This document shows, in pieces, positions 32,997 through 40,413 of a DNA stretch of 51,970 nucleotides (its first letter is position 1; each line of letters begins with the position of its first letter). Origin of the DNA: Acidobacteriota bacterium (GTDB lineage Bacteria > Acidobacteriota > UBA890 > WLXD01); the NCBI GenBank assembly GCA_029263295.1, contig JAJCXT010000073.1:1-51970 (forward strand). The letters are read 5' to 3'. The notes beneath the pieces are model-generated. The model did not search any database and was not told where the DNA came from. It saw only the letters and a list, made by a program, of their open reading frames with translations. The position numbers and the translations under genes were made by a program.

Positions 32997-35339
32997 CTAG
33001 GTGCGCACGCCGAGTGCCTGATACGTGCCCAGCGACAAGAAGAGCAGGTGCGGCGCCCACGCCGCAAGGGGCGGTGGAAGCTGGTTGGCGTAGCCGAAGG
33101 CCTGGAACACGCCAAAGGCGATCCAGTAGACCGCCACGAGAGCCACTGCCACCGCCACGCCGCTGAGCGCGCCGCGGCGCCCCATGCGGAAGGCGAATGG
33201 CACCCCGACGATCGTCATGACGAATACGATGGCCGGCGTGGCCACCTTCATGTTCAGGTCCACCCAGGCGCGGTGCGTCTCGTAGCCCTGCTGTTCCAGA
33301 AGCTCGATGTGCTCACGTAGCTCGAGCATCGTCATCTGGTCTGGCAGCAATTCGTTCTCGCGGAAATAGTCCGGGTCGCGTTCGAGGTGGTCCATGCGCG
33401 CGAAGCTGAATTCCTCCAGCGGCGTGGGGCGTATCGTGTTGCCTTCGCGGATGAAGAAGCGACGCCAACCATCGCGTGCCTCCCAAGCCCCGTCCCGCCA
33501 CTCGGCGATCGACGCATACTCCATGCGGGCGATGGAACTGCCCTCGCCCAGGTAGTAGACGCGCAGGCCCAGGAATTGCGATCGGCTCTCGAGAAACTCG
33601 GCGAAGTGAAAGACGACGCCGCCCTCGGAGAATACCCAGGTTTGTTCCTGTTGCAGGGTGACGGTGGTCGAGGGACGCATCGCCTCTTCGACTGCCTTGG
33701 CCTGCTGGGTGGTGTAGGGGAGGACGTACTCTTGCAGCGCGTACTGCCCGACCGTGAGGAGCAGCGCCGGTACCAGGATCGGCACCATCAGCCGGTAGAG
33801 CGAGACGCCGCCAGCCAGCGAGGCCACGATTTCACCGTGTTTCGACATCAAGCTGAAGACGGCTAGTACGGTGACCACCGCCGCCATCGGCGTGACGTCA
33901 AACACGATCTCCCAGACGAAGTAGCGAAGGTAGTCGGGAATGAACTCGGGTTGGGTGACGTAGGACGCCTTGTCGATCCAGGTGCCCATCGTGAAGATCA
34001 CTATGAACGCCGAGAAGGTCAGCGCGAAGATGGTCAGGTAGTTCTGCATGACCAGGCGGTCCAGCGTGCGCGGGAAGGATGCGCCCTTCCTGCCACGCCG
34101 GCGCCGCGCCGAGCGGTGCAGGATGCGCTCCACGTACCAGCTGCGCAGGCCGTCCCATGACTGCAGCCAGAGCGGCTCGATTCGTCGCCAGATCCCGAAG
34201 TCGGCCTCGCGGCTTTTCTTCCAGAGAAGTACCAGCGCGGCGATGCCGAGCACTATGTTCCCCGCCCACACCCCGAGCCAAGGAGCTATCTGACCCGCGT
34301 CGGCCTGTTGCTCTCCATTCTGAGCGAAGAAGTAGTAGACGACGATAACGAGCGTGCCGATGGCGAAACCACTGGCGGTGGTTTGCCGTTGCGTGGAAAT
34401 GCCGAGCGGAAGCGCGATGATCCCCATGACGATGCACGCGAATGGGAACGCGAACTTCTTGTGGACCTCGACCTGCAGATCCCATGCCGCCTCGCCGTTA
34501 CTTTGCCGTGCCGCGATCGCCGCACGCAGTTCGGACAGGCTCATCGAGCGGCCGTCCTTGCCGATCTGGCCGAGCAGCGAATCGTTCTCGGACCACACGA
34601 GTTCACTGCGCATTTCGAACGCTGTGACGGTTACGTCCGCCGGGTCGTCCTGCGCGGTGATCACGACGCCGTTGATCATCTCCAAGTACGTGCGACGACC
34701 GTCGTCGTCTATGCGCGGGAACGCCTTTTCGGCACGCAGGATTGTCGGGGGCTCCGAATCGGTCCGCGCCGCGAACACGCCGCGCCACTCGGCGCCTTGG
34801 TCAACGATGTCTTCCACGTACAGCACGAGATTCGGAAAGTCGTCGTTGAAGACGCGGGGCTTGACCTCATTGGAGAACGCTCGCTGGGTGATCGTCTCCC
34901 ACTGCATGGCCATGAGATTCGTGTTTCCCCACGGCATCATCACCATGTACACCCAACTGGTGGCGGCCCACAGAATGGTTGCGGCTATGAGCACGGGGGG
35001 CAGCAGATGCAGCAGGCTGACTCCGGCGGCGCGTAGGGCGACGATCTCAAAATCAGCGGACATCCGGCCGAACGCGATGAGGCTGCCGACCAGCAGACCC
35101 ATCGGGATGGTTAGCACCATGATGTGCGGCAGGCTGTAGACGACGGCCCACAACACGTTCTCCAACTCGGCGCCATAGACGATCCACAGCTGCGAGATGC
35201 GCAGCAGAAAACGCATCAGGAACAGAAACGTGAAAACCCCGAAGCCCAGCAAGGTCGGTGTCAGTAGCTCCTGGATCACGTGACGCCAGAGGATCAGCGC
35301 CGGCCTGTGACGCATGATCGAAGCGACGGCGCTGCTCAT
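32997..35339 (-). CDS. Fused LptF-LptG LPS export permease
   Basis: Inner-membrane permease of the LptB2FG transporter that extracts LPS and passes it to the periplasmic bridge. At about 780 residues it is twice the usual size because two YjgP/YjgQ units lie in one frame. Unit 1 (about 1-400) has TM segments around LLTPTLLGFGVFTFLFLM, MVLTIPMGLLVGSLIAFGRM and a third, a periplasmic jelly-roll, then three more TMs beginning FAFPFACIVMGIIALPLG. A basic linker (RRRRGRKG near residue 418) leads to unit 2, which repeats the plan (LIMQNYL-like start, SLMSKHGEIVASLAGG, VATPAIVFVMTIVGVPFAFRMG). ATG 35339 overlaps the upstream glycosyltransferase stop (ATGA); ATG 35315 is an alternative. Confidence 0.92.
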   Translation of the reverse strand: MSSAVASIMRHRPALILWRHVIQELLTPTLLGFGVFTFLFLMRFLLRISQLWIVYGAELENVLWAVVYSLPHIMVLTIPMGLLVGSLIAFGRMSADFEIVALRAAGVSLLHLLPPVLIAATILWAATSWVYMVMMPWGNTNLMAMQWETITQRAFSNEVKPRVFNDDFPNLVLYVEDIVDQGAEWRGVFAARTDSEPPTILRAEKAFPRIDDDGRRTYLEMINGVVITAQDDPADVTVTAFEMRSELVWSENDSLLGQIGKDGRSMSLSELRAAIAARQSNGEAAWDLQVEVHKKFAFPFACIVMGIIALPLGISTQRQTTASGFAIGTLVIVVYYFFAQNGEQQADAGQIAPWLGVWAGNIVLGIAALVLLWKKSREADFGIWRRIEPLWLQSWDGLRSWYVERILHRSARRRRGRKGASFPRTLDRLVMQNYLTIFALTFSAFIVIFTMGTWIDKASYVTQPEFIPDYLRYFVWEIVFDVTPMAAVVTVLAVFSLMSKHGEIVASLAGGVSLYRLMVPILVPALLLTVGQYALQEYVLPYTTQQAKAVEEAMRPSTTVTLQQEQTWVFSEGGVVFHFAEFLESRSQFLGLRVYYLGEGSSIARMEYASIAEWRDGAWEARDGWRRFFIREGNTIRPTPLEEFSFARMDHLERDPDYFRENELLPDQMTMLELREHIELLEQQGYETHRAWVDLNMKVATPAIVFVMTIVGVPFAFRMGRRGALSGVAVAVALVAVYWIAFGVFQAFGYANQLPPPLAAWAPHLLFLSLGTYQALGVRT

Positions 35340-36019
35340 CGCGTGGCCTCGTAGTAGCGCGCCAGGACGCGCGGAGAGAGCCCGATCGTGTATCCCGCGC
35401 GTAGAAGCCACATCAGCAGGATGGTCCTCCACGGGCCATGGTTCTCCCAGCGACGGGCGGAGGTGGTCACTGTCCCTTCAAGCCGGACGATCTTGCCAAG
35501 ACCCCGGAGGCGCGTGCAGATCTCCACATCCTCGAACAAAGGGAGGGGAGGAAAACCGCCGAGCTGATCGAAAGCCTCGCGGGTCATGAAGATCGCTTGA
35601 TCTCCGGTCGCAACACCTGTCAGCCCGCTGCGCGTCGTGATCATCCAGCTGACCAGGCGCAGTAGCGGACGTCGCGAGTCGAGGCGTACACGAAAGAACC
35701 CGCCGACGGCACCGGCGTTGATCGCCGCCCTGATCTCGACGTCGGCCTCCTGCGGTAGCCGGGTGTCGGCGTGAAGAAACAGGATCACGTCGCCGCGACC
35801 CGTCCCGGCCCCTGCATTCATCTGGCCGGCGCGGCCGCGGGGGGCGCTGATGCAGGGCAATCCGCTCGCGCGCAGTAGCTTGCCGCCGCCGTCGTCGCTG
35901 CTGCCGTCGACCAGGACGACGTCTACGCCGGACCTCTCGTGCAGGATCCGGAGGCGCCGAAGCACCTCCGGGAGCGCAGCAACCTCGTTATGAACCGGAA
36001 CGACTACGTTGAGACGCAA
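35336..36019 (-). CDS. Family 2 glycosyltransferase (TIGR04283-like)
   Basis: GT-A fold glycosyltransferase, about 227 residues from TTG 36019, matching the family length. Start LRLNVVVPVHNE (nucleotide-binding strand), VDVVLVDGSSDDGG, then the diagnostic FLHADTRLP with the metal-binding DxD-like acid, and LFEDVEICTRLRGLG as the acceptor/base region. A longer version from ATG 36205 adds 62 Arg-rich residues with no family resemblance. It is coupled to the fused lptFG, suggesting a role in envelope glycan or lipid glycosylation. The substrate is unknown. Confidence 0.82.
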   Translation of the reverse strand: MRLNVVVPVHNEVAALPEVLRRLRILHERSGVDVVLVDGSSDDGGGKLLRASGLPCISAPRGRAGQMNAGAGTGRGDVILFLHADTRLPQEADVEIRAAINAGAVGGFFRVRLDSRRPLLRLVSWMITTRSGLTGVATGDQAIFMTREAFDQLGGFPPLPLFEDVEICTRLRGLGKIVRLEGTVTTSARRWENHGPWRTILLMWLLRAGYTIGLSPRVLARYYEATR

Positions 36020-36339
36020 ACCTATCCGCCAGATTAATTGGGACGTCTGCGCGACCGGCCAGAGTAGCCGCAGCAGTTCGTCGTCGATTCTACCAGTCGG
36101 CCGTCTCTGGATCGCGGCAGCATGCTGCCGGCGGGGCCGGATTGCCTCATCGGGTCGTCCCCGAGCGCTGCTGTCGCCGAACCTCTCTTCGGAAGAGCCG
36201 CGCAAACTCCTTGACCTCCGCTACGCGAAACTCCGGGACGGCTCGCATCGTGGCCTCGCGCAGGAGTACCTCGACAGGGTCACAGGGGCCGCCCCGTAGC
36301 CCCCGAACCACCGGAGCGTTGGAGCGGCCCCTTTTGGCG
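36020..36339. other. Low-density region upstream of the glycosyltransferase
   Basis: 320 nt without a confident gene. It holds a perfect palindrome GGCAGCATGCTGCC at 36116-36129, a short minus-strand frame ending at 36147 whose last about 50 residues look protein-like (MRAVPEFRVAEVKEF from ATG 36251) but are not recognised, and the left copy of a 15-bp direct repeat. Confidence 0.5.
36317..36331. repeat. Direct repeat copy 1 (flank of first Cys-rich gene)
   Basis: CGTTGGAGCGGCCCC, identical to 36744-36758. It lies just downstream of the small gene at 36340-36618, with imperfect similarity extending on both sides. Confidence 0.7.
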
Positions 36340-36618
36340 CTAGGAAGCAGTCGACTGGCACTTGCCCGAACCGTGCGGGCCCGTACAGGCGGTGCCGGCA
36401 GCGGTGTTCTCGTCGCACTCGCTCCCGATCGGCCCGTCCACACTTATGCCCAGCGCGTTCACGCAGCGCATGATGTCCATGGGCTGCTCGTTGCTGGACG
36501 TGCCGGCGAAGTAGCCGAGCACGAACCCGCCACCTGCGCCAATCAACCACCCAACGATGATGAGCTTGGAAGTAAACGCCTTGTGGCCCTTGACCCTCGC
36601 TGGCTCGACAGTAGACAT
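36340..36618 (-). CDS. Small Cys-rich single-pass membrane protein (unknown)
   Basis: Not recognised. 92 residues: a basic cytoplasmic N-terminus (about 1-18), one TM segment (about 19-38, LIIVGWLIGAGGGFVLGYFAG) and a polar exported tail with four Cys (52, 68, 78, 87) that could form two disulfides. ATG 36618 is fixed by a near-perfect Shine-Dalgarno (AGGAGGTGAT). That site lies in the loop of a small hairpin (GATCAC/GTGATC). The plan, including a Gly-rich TM ending GYxxG, resembles the protein at 37404, suggesting paralogues. Direct repeats flank the gene. Function unknown. Confidence 0.7.
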   Translation of the reverse strand: MSTVEPARVKGHKAFTSKLIIVGWLIGAGGGFVLGYFAGTSSNEQPMDIMRCVNALGISVDGPIGSECDENTAAGTACTGPHGSGKCQSTAS

Positions 36619-36620
36619 GA

Positions 36621-36638
36621 GATCACCTCCTAGTGATC
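36621..36638 (-). promoter_or_regulatory. Hairpin presenting the Shine-Dalgarno of the Cys-rich gene
   Basis: On the minus strand GATCAC and GTGATC (6-bp perfect arms) enclose TAGGAG, so the AGGAG core sits in a 6-nt loop whose 3' arm (GTGATC) is also part of the extended ribosome site. It may tune translation of the gene starting at 36618. Confidence 0.45.
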
Positions 36639-36743
36639 GCTGTGTGTGTGCCAGCCACGATCGCCGGACAGGTGGCCAGAGTCCTGAAGAGAACCTTAGG
36701 AACACCTGAAACGAGGGCCACCCCGTGAACGTCACCTAGCGAA

Positions 36744-36758
36744 CGTTGGAGCGGCCCC
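36744..36758. repeat. Direct repeat copy 2 (flank of first Cys-rich gene)
   Basis: CGTTGGAGCGGCCCC, identical to 36317-36331, about 427 bp away in the same orientation and upstream of the small gene. Confidence 0.7.
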
Positions 36759-36849
36759 GGTACCGCTACAGAGGTGAGACGGGCAGGGGCGGCTGCGGGA
36801 GTTGCCGCGGAAATGATGTCGCAAAAGTCCCAGCGCCCGGGTCTTAGTA

Positions 36850-37266
36850 GTGACGGAGCATGTCGCTCCTAGCAACGGGTGCCGGCATTCAAAGATGTTG
36901 GCGCCCAGGGAGATGCTGCGCCATGGGAGTTTCCAGGGAAACACGCTTATCAAGGAGCACGACACGTTGGACCGTGTCATCACGTTTACCCACGAGGACC
37001 TGGACCCGTCAGTCATGAGCGTAGGCGGCACCTTCCAGTTTTCCATCGATGGAACGTCGTTCTTGTTTCCGATCACAGGGACGGTTGTTCGATGGGACGG
37101 CGCACACAATCGGTGGTTGTTCAGCCTCGTTGGGACAGGGTCGGTCTGGCCAGACGACGGAACGCAGCCCGCCGAGCGATTCGGAATCTGCGGCATCTAC
37201 GGCTACGCCGACGGCGGGAGCCAGACGACGCTTCCAGAGGTATGGGATTCGGGTGGTCCCTCGTAA
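36850..37266 (+). CDS. Hypothetical protein, beta-rich
   Basis: Not recognised. Up to 138 residues from GTG 36850; ATG 36895 and ATG 36913 are other possible starts and no clear ribosome site decides between them. The latter two thirds read like a real soluble protein: alternating hydrophobic strands (SVGGTFQFSIDGTSFLFPITGTVV, RWLFSLVGTGSVWPDDG) with Gly/Asp turns and few Arg or Cys. No signal peptide or TM. It stands between the two repeat-flanked Cys-rich genes in the accessory island. The other frames here are Arg-rich and look like shadows. Confidence 0.5.
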   Translation: MTEHVAPSNGCRHSKMLAPREMLRHGSFQGNTLIKEHDTLDRVITFTHEDLDPSVMSVGGTFQFSIDGTSFLFPITGTVVRWDGAHNRWLFSLVGTGSVWPDDGTQPAERFGICGIYGYADGGSQTTLPEVWDSGGPS

Positions 37267-37315
37267 AACTCCAGATTCGGTCGTTCTAGATAGCTGAACG
37301 TCCAGGGGAGGCGCG

Positions 37316-37355
37316 GAGTTGTCGGGCAGGGGTCTTCGGTAGCTCCGTGTCCACC
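37316..37355. repeat. Imperfect 40-bp direct repeat copy A
   Basis: Begins GAGTTG and ends GGTAGCTCCGTGTCCACC. It aligns without gaps to 37678-37717: both ends match (22 of 24 end positions) and the middle is divergent. It lies upstream of the Cys-rich gene at 37404. Confidence 0.55.
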
Positions 37356-37403
37356 CCCTATGGGTCGACACGATCACAAACCACCGAGTAAGGAGGTACG
37401 CCC

Positions 37404-37643
37404 GTGCGCAAACCGTATGATCGCCATGCAGCCTTGCTGAAGCGAGCGTGGGCGTTCGCCTCGGTGGGCGTCCTGCTTGGGCTGCTCCTCGGGTACCTGT
37501 ACGGCAATCGCGGCACCGAGATCATCAACTGCTCTGGTAGTTGTGGCGGCGGGGCGACGATCTCGTGGGAGTGCTCCGACGGCAACGACTGCTCGCTGAA
37601 CTGTACGAGTGGCTCAGCCGTGGGCAGCTGTGCGGCGCGTTGA
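37404..37643 (+). CDS. Small Cys-rich single-pass membrane protein (unknown, second copy)
   Basis: Not recognised. 79 residues from GTG 37404, preceded by the strong ribosome site AAGGAGGT. Basic N-terminus (about 1-16), one TM segment (about 17-34, FASVGVLLGLLLGYLYG) and a short exported tail with six Cys (43, 47, 57, 63, 67, 76) among Gly, Ser and Asn. The layout matches the opposite-strand protein at 36340-36618, including the GYxxG end of the TM. The spaced Cys pairs could form disulfides or bind metal. Imperfect direct repeats flank it. A toxin, bacteriocin-like or surface-signalling role is possible but nothing proves one. Confidence 0.7.
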   Translation: MRKPYDRHAALLKRAWAFASVGVLLGLLLGYLYGNRGTEIINCSGSCGGGATISWECSDGNDCSLNCTSGSAVGSCAAR

Positions 37644-37964
37644 TCGGGCAGGTACGCATGCGGGGCCGTTCGTCGCTGAGTTGCCCATCGACTTTTTCGG
37701 GTAGCTCTGCGTCCACCATTACAAGGCTGTGGCACGGGGCTTCTTCGTAACAGGGGAGCGGGGCGCCCCGTGGCCGCGGCCGCCGTTCGGACGGGCTCAG
37801 CCTGTCGCGAGTTCGTCACTGTGAAGGAAGTGGACCCGGAACACATCAAGCGCCTGGCGCGCGGATACCTGCAGGGTGCTCGATGACAGCGCTCGCTCCA
37901 ATGCAGGCTGGTAGCCTCTAGTCCACCTCACTCAGATCAGCACATTACTGACGAGGCCGCCACG
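37644..37964. other. Intergenic stretch with a possible tiny ORF
   Basis: 321 nt. It holds repeat copy B (37678-37717) and a possible 38-codon frame from GTG 37770 to 37886, whose end (VKEVDPEHIKRLARGYLQ) looks protein-like but is unrecognised and may be a gene remnant. No hairpin terminator or convincing promoter was seen. Confidence 0.4.
37678..37717. repeat. Imperfect 40-bp direct repeat copy B
   Basis: Begins GAGTTG and ends GGTAGCTCTGCGTCCACC; partner of 37316-37355, about 362 bp apart in the same orientation, downstream of the small gene at 37404. Confidence 0.55.
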
Positions 37965-38492
37965 ATGGCAGATGCGCCCGGGGACTCCCATCGAGAGAAG
38001 CTCTTTGCCGAAGAACACGAACGGCTTATCGCGAGCGACCTTTGGTGGCGCGAGAAGGGCAGCGATCTGCGCTCAGCGGCAGAGGCCGTGTGGGAGAGCT
38101 GGGAGTTGCAGCGCCCGCCATACCTGATGCTCTGCGGGATGTCCCTTGAGTCGCTGTACAAGGCGATCGCCGTGGCCCGAGGCAAGAGACCTCGCTACCA
38201 CCACAAGCTCGTGGAATTGGCCGCCTACGCCGAATTTCCGGTCGCCGAGTCTGACAGAGGAGCATTAAGGCTCCTGACCGCGGCGATCTACTGGAATGGT
38301 AAGTACCCCGTGCCCAAGGAGTCTGGAGACCTGGCGGAGTACGGGGACCTCTTTCACTCGGTGATGTCGGACGTCGTCCCGTCGAGCGGATCTCTTCGCG
38401 TTCTGCGCCCAAACAACGCCCTGGACTGGGAGCACTTCTGCAGGCTTTGGAGCGTTGCTGAGAGGTTCTTCTGGAAGACGCGGGCAAGATAG
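37965..38492 (+). CDS. HEPN-like hypothetical protein
   Basis: 175 residues, predicted helical and soluble. The central YLMLCGMSLESLYKAIAVARG followed by HHKLVELAAYA resembles HEPN-domain proteins, in which a helix of the type LxGxxLExLxKA is followed by a conserved His-Leu helix. HEPN proteins are often RNases in toxin-antitoxin, defence or tRNA-cleavage systems. The catalytic RxxxxH motif of active HEPN RNases is not obvious, so this may be a non-catalytic or distant member. No antitoxin partner gene is apparent. GAGG about 9 nt before the ATG supports the start. The recombinase remnant follows 61 nt downstream. Confidence 0.6.
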   Translation: MADAPGDSHREKLFAEEHERLIASDLWWREKGSDLRSAAEAVWESWELQRPPYLMLCGMSLESLYKAIAVARGKRPRYHHKLVELAAYAEFPVAESDRGALRLLTAAIYWNGKYPVPKESGDLAEYGDLFHSVMSDVVPSSGSLRVLRPNNALDWEHFCRLWSVAERFFWKTRAR

Positions 38493-38868
38493 CCTCCTAA
38501 ACCAGGCTACACTGACATGAGCCATGGAGGCCGCCGTGGTTGAGACATAGGCCATGGAACTGATGCAGGCCACGCTGAGCGCTTCCCCGCCTACCCGCGG
38601 CCAGGCGCCGATCAACGCGGAGATCACCCCGCACTGTTTCCGGCACGACTTCGCGACGTTCCTGTGCAACGAGACAGAGATGCCGCTCACCGAGGTTCGC
38701 GATGTTATGGGACACTCCTCGATCAAGATCACGGAGCGGTATCTGCACCCGGACCGGGCCCAGCCTCGGGCCGGCGCTCCGAGCGAGGCGAATTGGTATT
38801 CCACGGGTATCTGAGAAAGTCTCGGAAGACGCAACCCCTGCAAAACCAGCAGGTTAGGTTTCCAGAAC
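38493..38868. other. Spacer with recombinase remnant and small hairpin
   Basis: Outside the remnant at 38554-38814 the only structure seen is CCTGC (38837-38841) and GCAGG (38849-38853), a 5-bp stem with an A-rich loop, before TTAGGTTT and the rnz start. It could be a weak terminator for the remnant or part of an old attachment site. Confidence 0.3.
38554..38814 (+). pseudogene. C-terminal remnant of a tyrosine recombinase/integrase
   Basis: About 86 codons. The part from ITPHCFRHDFATFL to RDVMGHSSIKITERYLHP is the C-terminal catalytic half of a phage-type integrase and keeps His-x-x-Arg, the second His and the nucleophile Tyr. The core-binding domain and the Arg/Lys of the N-terminal catalytic part are missing, and no matching sequence was found upstream. 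The leading about 18 codons are not integrase-like. It differs in sequence from xerC at 29458, so it is not a duplicated piece of that gene. It is best read as the scar of an integrated element in this island. Confidence 0.75.
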
Positions 38869-39771
38869 ATGTTTCGGGCCGTAATCCTTGGTAGCGGGGC
38901 TTCGTTACCGACGCTTCAGCGCCAGACAGCGGCGGTCGCCGTCCAGTATGAGGGCGACGTCTATCTGCTCGACTGTGGCGAGGGTACGCAATTGCAATGG
39001 CGTCGTGCCGGCCTCCGGTTCGGCCGGCTGCGGGCGGTATGCATCTCGCATCTGCACGGCGATCACATAAACGGCCTGGTCGGATTACTGCAGACGTTGT
39101 CGCTGGCCGACAGGAAAGAGCCATTGGTCCTGTGCGGACCGCCCGGGATCCGCGAGTACTGGAAGGCGATCTGTCGCTATCAGGGCGTGGGCGTTGGTTA
39201 TTCGCTCGATATTCGCGAGAGCGAGGGCGGCGAGGTCATACGCGGCAAGGACCACGGGTTGAGATGTGCGCTGCTGGATCATGGGGTTCGAACTCTGGGT
39301 TTCAGCGTTTGTGAGGACGAACGGCCGGGCAGATTCGACATCGCAGCGGCCGAACAGCTCGGCGTTGCGGTGGGCCCCGACTACGGCCGCTTGCAGCGCG
39401 GTGAGACGGTGACCAGCGAGACCGGTGCCACCGTTGGACCGGAACAGGTTCTCGGGGCCGCGCGGCCTGGCCGCGGCATCGTCTACACGGCCGACACTCG
39501 CCCGTGTGTGGCGGCCGTGGAGCTTGCCCGCGACGCGAGTCTATTCATCTGCGACGCGACGTTCGGCACGGAACTGGAACGCGAGGCCCGGGCTCGCGGA
39601 CATTGCACGGCGGCGCAGGCGGCGCGCATGGCGACCGAGGCCGGGGTTGATCGACTGCTGCTCACTCACATTTCGGCCCGCTACCACGATGCGCGGCCCT
39701 TGCTGGCGGAGGCGGTGGAAGTCTTCGCCAACACGGAGGTCGCCAGCGACCTCATGGAGATCACGCTGTGA
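38869..39771 (+). CDS. rnz: Ribonuclease Z
   Basis: Zn-dependent endonuclease that trims tRNA 3' trailers. 300 residues, the short bacterial form. The start AVILGSGASLPT, the metal motif SHLHGDHINGLVGLL (HxHxDH), the DHGVRTLGFSV strand, VYTADTRP and the late LLLTHISARY supply the standard ligands. An exosite-like arm is expected around residues 150-200. It functionally matches the CCA-adding enzyme at 30360 in tRNA maturation. It overlaps the thioesterase gene by 4 nt (GTGA). Confidence 0.92.
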   Translation: MFRAVILGSGASLPTLQRQTAAVAVQYEGDVYLLDCGEGTQLQWRRAGLRFGRLRAVCISHLHGDHINGLVGLLQTLSLADRKEPLVLCGPPGIREYWKAICRYQGVGVGYSLDIRESEGGEVIRGKDHGLRCALLDHGVRTLGFSVCEDERPGRFDIAAAEQLGVAVGPDYGRLQRGETVTSETGATVGPEQVLGAARPGRGIVYTADTRPCVAAVELARDASLFICDATFGTELEREARARGHCTAAQAARMATEAGVDRLLLTHISARYHDARPLLAEAVEVFANTEVASDLMEITL

Positions 39772-40280
39772 ACGATACGGACGGGTTGCCGGTGAACGAC
39801 AGCGGGGCGCGCGAAGCCCGGCCGATGACGGAGGGCAGAGCGAGCATGACTGAAATCGTCATGCCCAACGATGCGAACCCCCACGGGTCGGTCAGCGGTG
39901 GACGCGTGCTGCATCTGATCGACGTCTGCGCGGCGGTTGCGGCGCTGCGGCACGCTCGTCGCTCGGTGGTAACGGCCTCGTTCGACGACGTGGCGTTCCT
40001 TGCTCCGGTCCCGATGGGACACGTCATCTTGCTGGACGCCCAGGTGACCGGCGTTGGCGACACGTCGATCGAGGTACGCGTGATCGTTCGCGGCGAGAAC
40101 CCGATTACTGGCGACCGCCGGCACACCACGACCGCCTACGTCACTTTTGTCGCTCTGGACGACGCCGGCCGCCCGGCACAGGTGCCGGGCCTGTCGGCGA
40201 ACACGGACGAAGAGCACGCCAGCATGGAGCGTTCGCGGCTCCGCCGCGAAGCACGGCTCGGTCGGCTGCATCACGACTGA
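39768..40280 (+). CDS. Acyl-CoA thioesterase (hotdog fold, YciA/BACH-like)
   Basis: 170 residues. A hotdog domain with MPNDANPHGSVSGGRVLHLIDVCAAVAA, where the Asn and Asp of the acyl-CoA hydrolase active site are visible, and VTASFDDVAFLAPVPMGHVILLDAQV. It probably hydrolyses acyl-CoA to free acid and CoA. GTG 39768 overlaps rnz; ATG 39825 (MTEGRASMTEIV) is a plausible shorter start. The C-terminal tail (MERSRLRREARLGRLHH) is basic. With etfBA next door it may belong to fatty-acid turnover. Confidence 0.88.
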   Translation: MNDTDGLPVNDSGAREARPMTEGRASMTEIVMPNDANPHGSVSGGRVLHLIDVCAAVAALRHARRSVVTASFDDVAFLAPVPMGHVILLDAQVTGVGDTSIEVRVIVRGENPITGDRRHTTTAYVTFVALDDAGRPAQVPGLSANTDEEHASMERSRLRREARLGRLHHD

Positions 40281-40342
40281 CACCCGCCGCCCAAAGCAGG
40301 CAGGGAAGTGAGCGAGGCCGTGGCGCCCGGGCTAGACTGGCC

Positions 40343-40371
40343 TTGACGGTTGCGCCGGGGGGAGCGTTCTG
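40343..40371 (+). promoter_or_regulatory. Weak candidate promoter for etfBA
   Basis: TTGACG at 40343-40348 with a 17-base spacer to GTTCTG. Good -35, poor -10. It lies in the 133-nt gap before etfB. Confidence 0.25.
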
Positions 40372-40413
40372 CACCCGCGGTCTATCTCGCCGAATCTCTA
40401 GGAGAAGAAACAC

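Noticed and set aside
36879-37289. Alternative plus-strand frame overlapping the beta-rich ORF
   Set aside because: It is Arg/His/Pro-rich with no strand periodicity; the other frame is far more protein-like.
37358-37849. Minus-strand frame covering the second Cys-rich gene
   Set aside because: Low-complexity Arg/Pro/Ser sequence without a ribosome site; the plus-strand gene has a strong one and a clear TM.
36060-38870. CRISPR array or intact mobile element in the accessory island
   Set aside because: The direct repeats are only two copies each with no regular spacers; no transposase, terminal inverted repeats or complete integrase was found.
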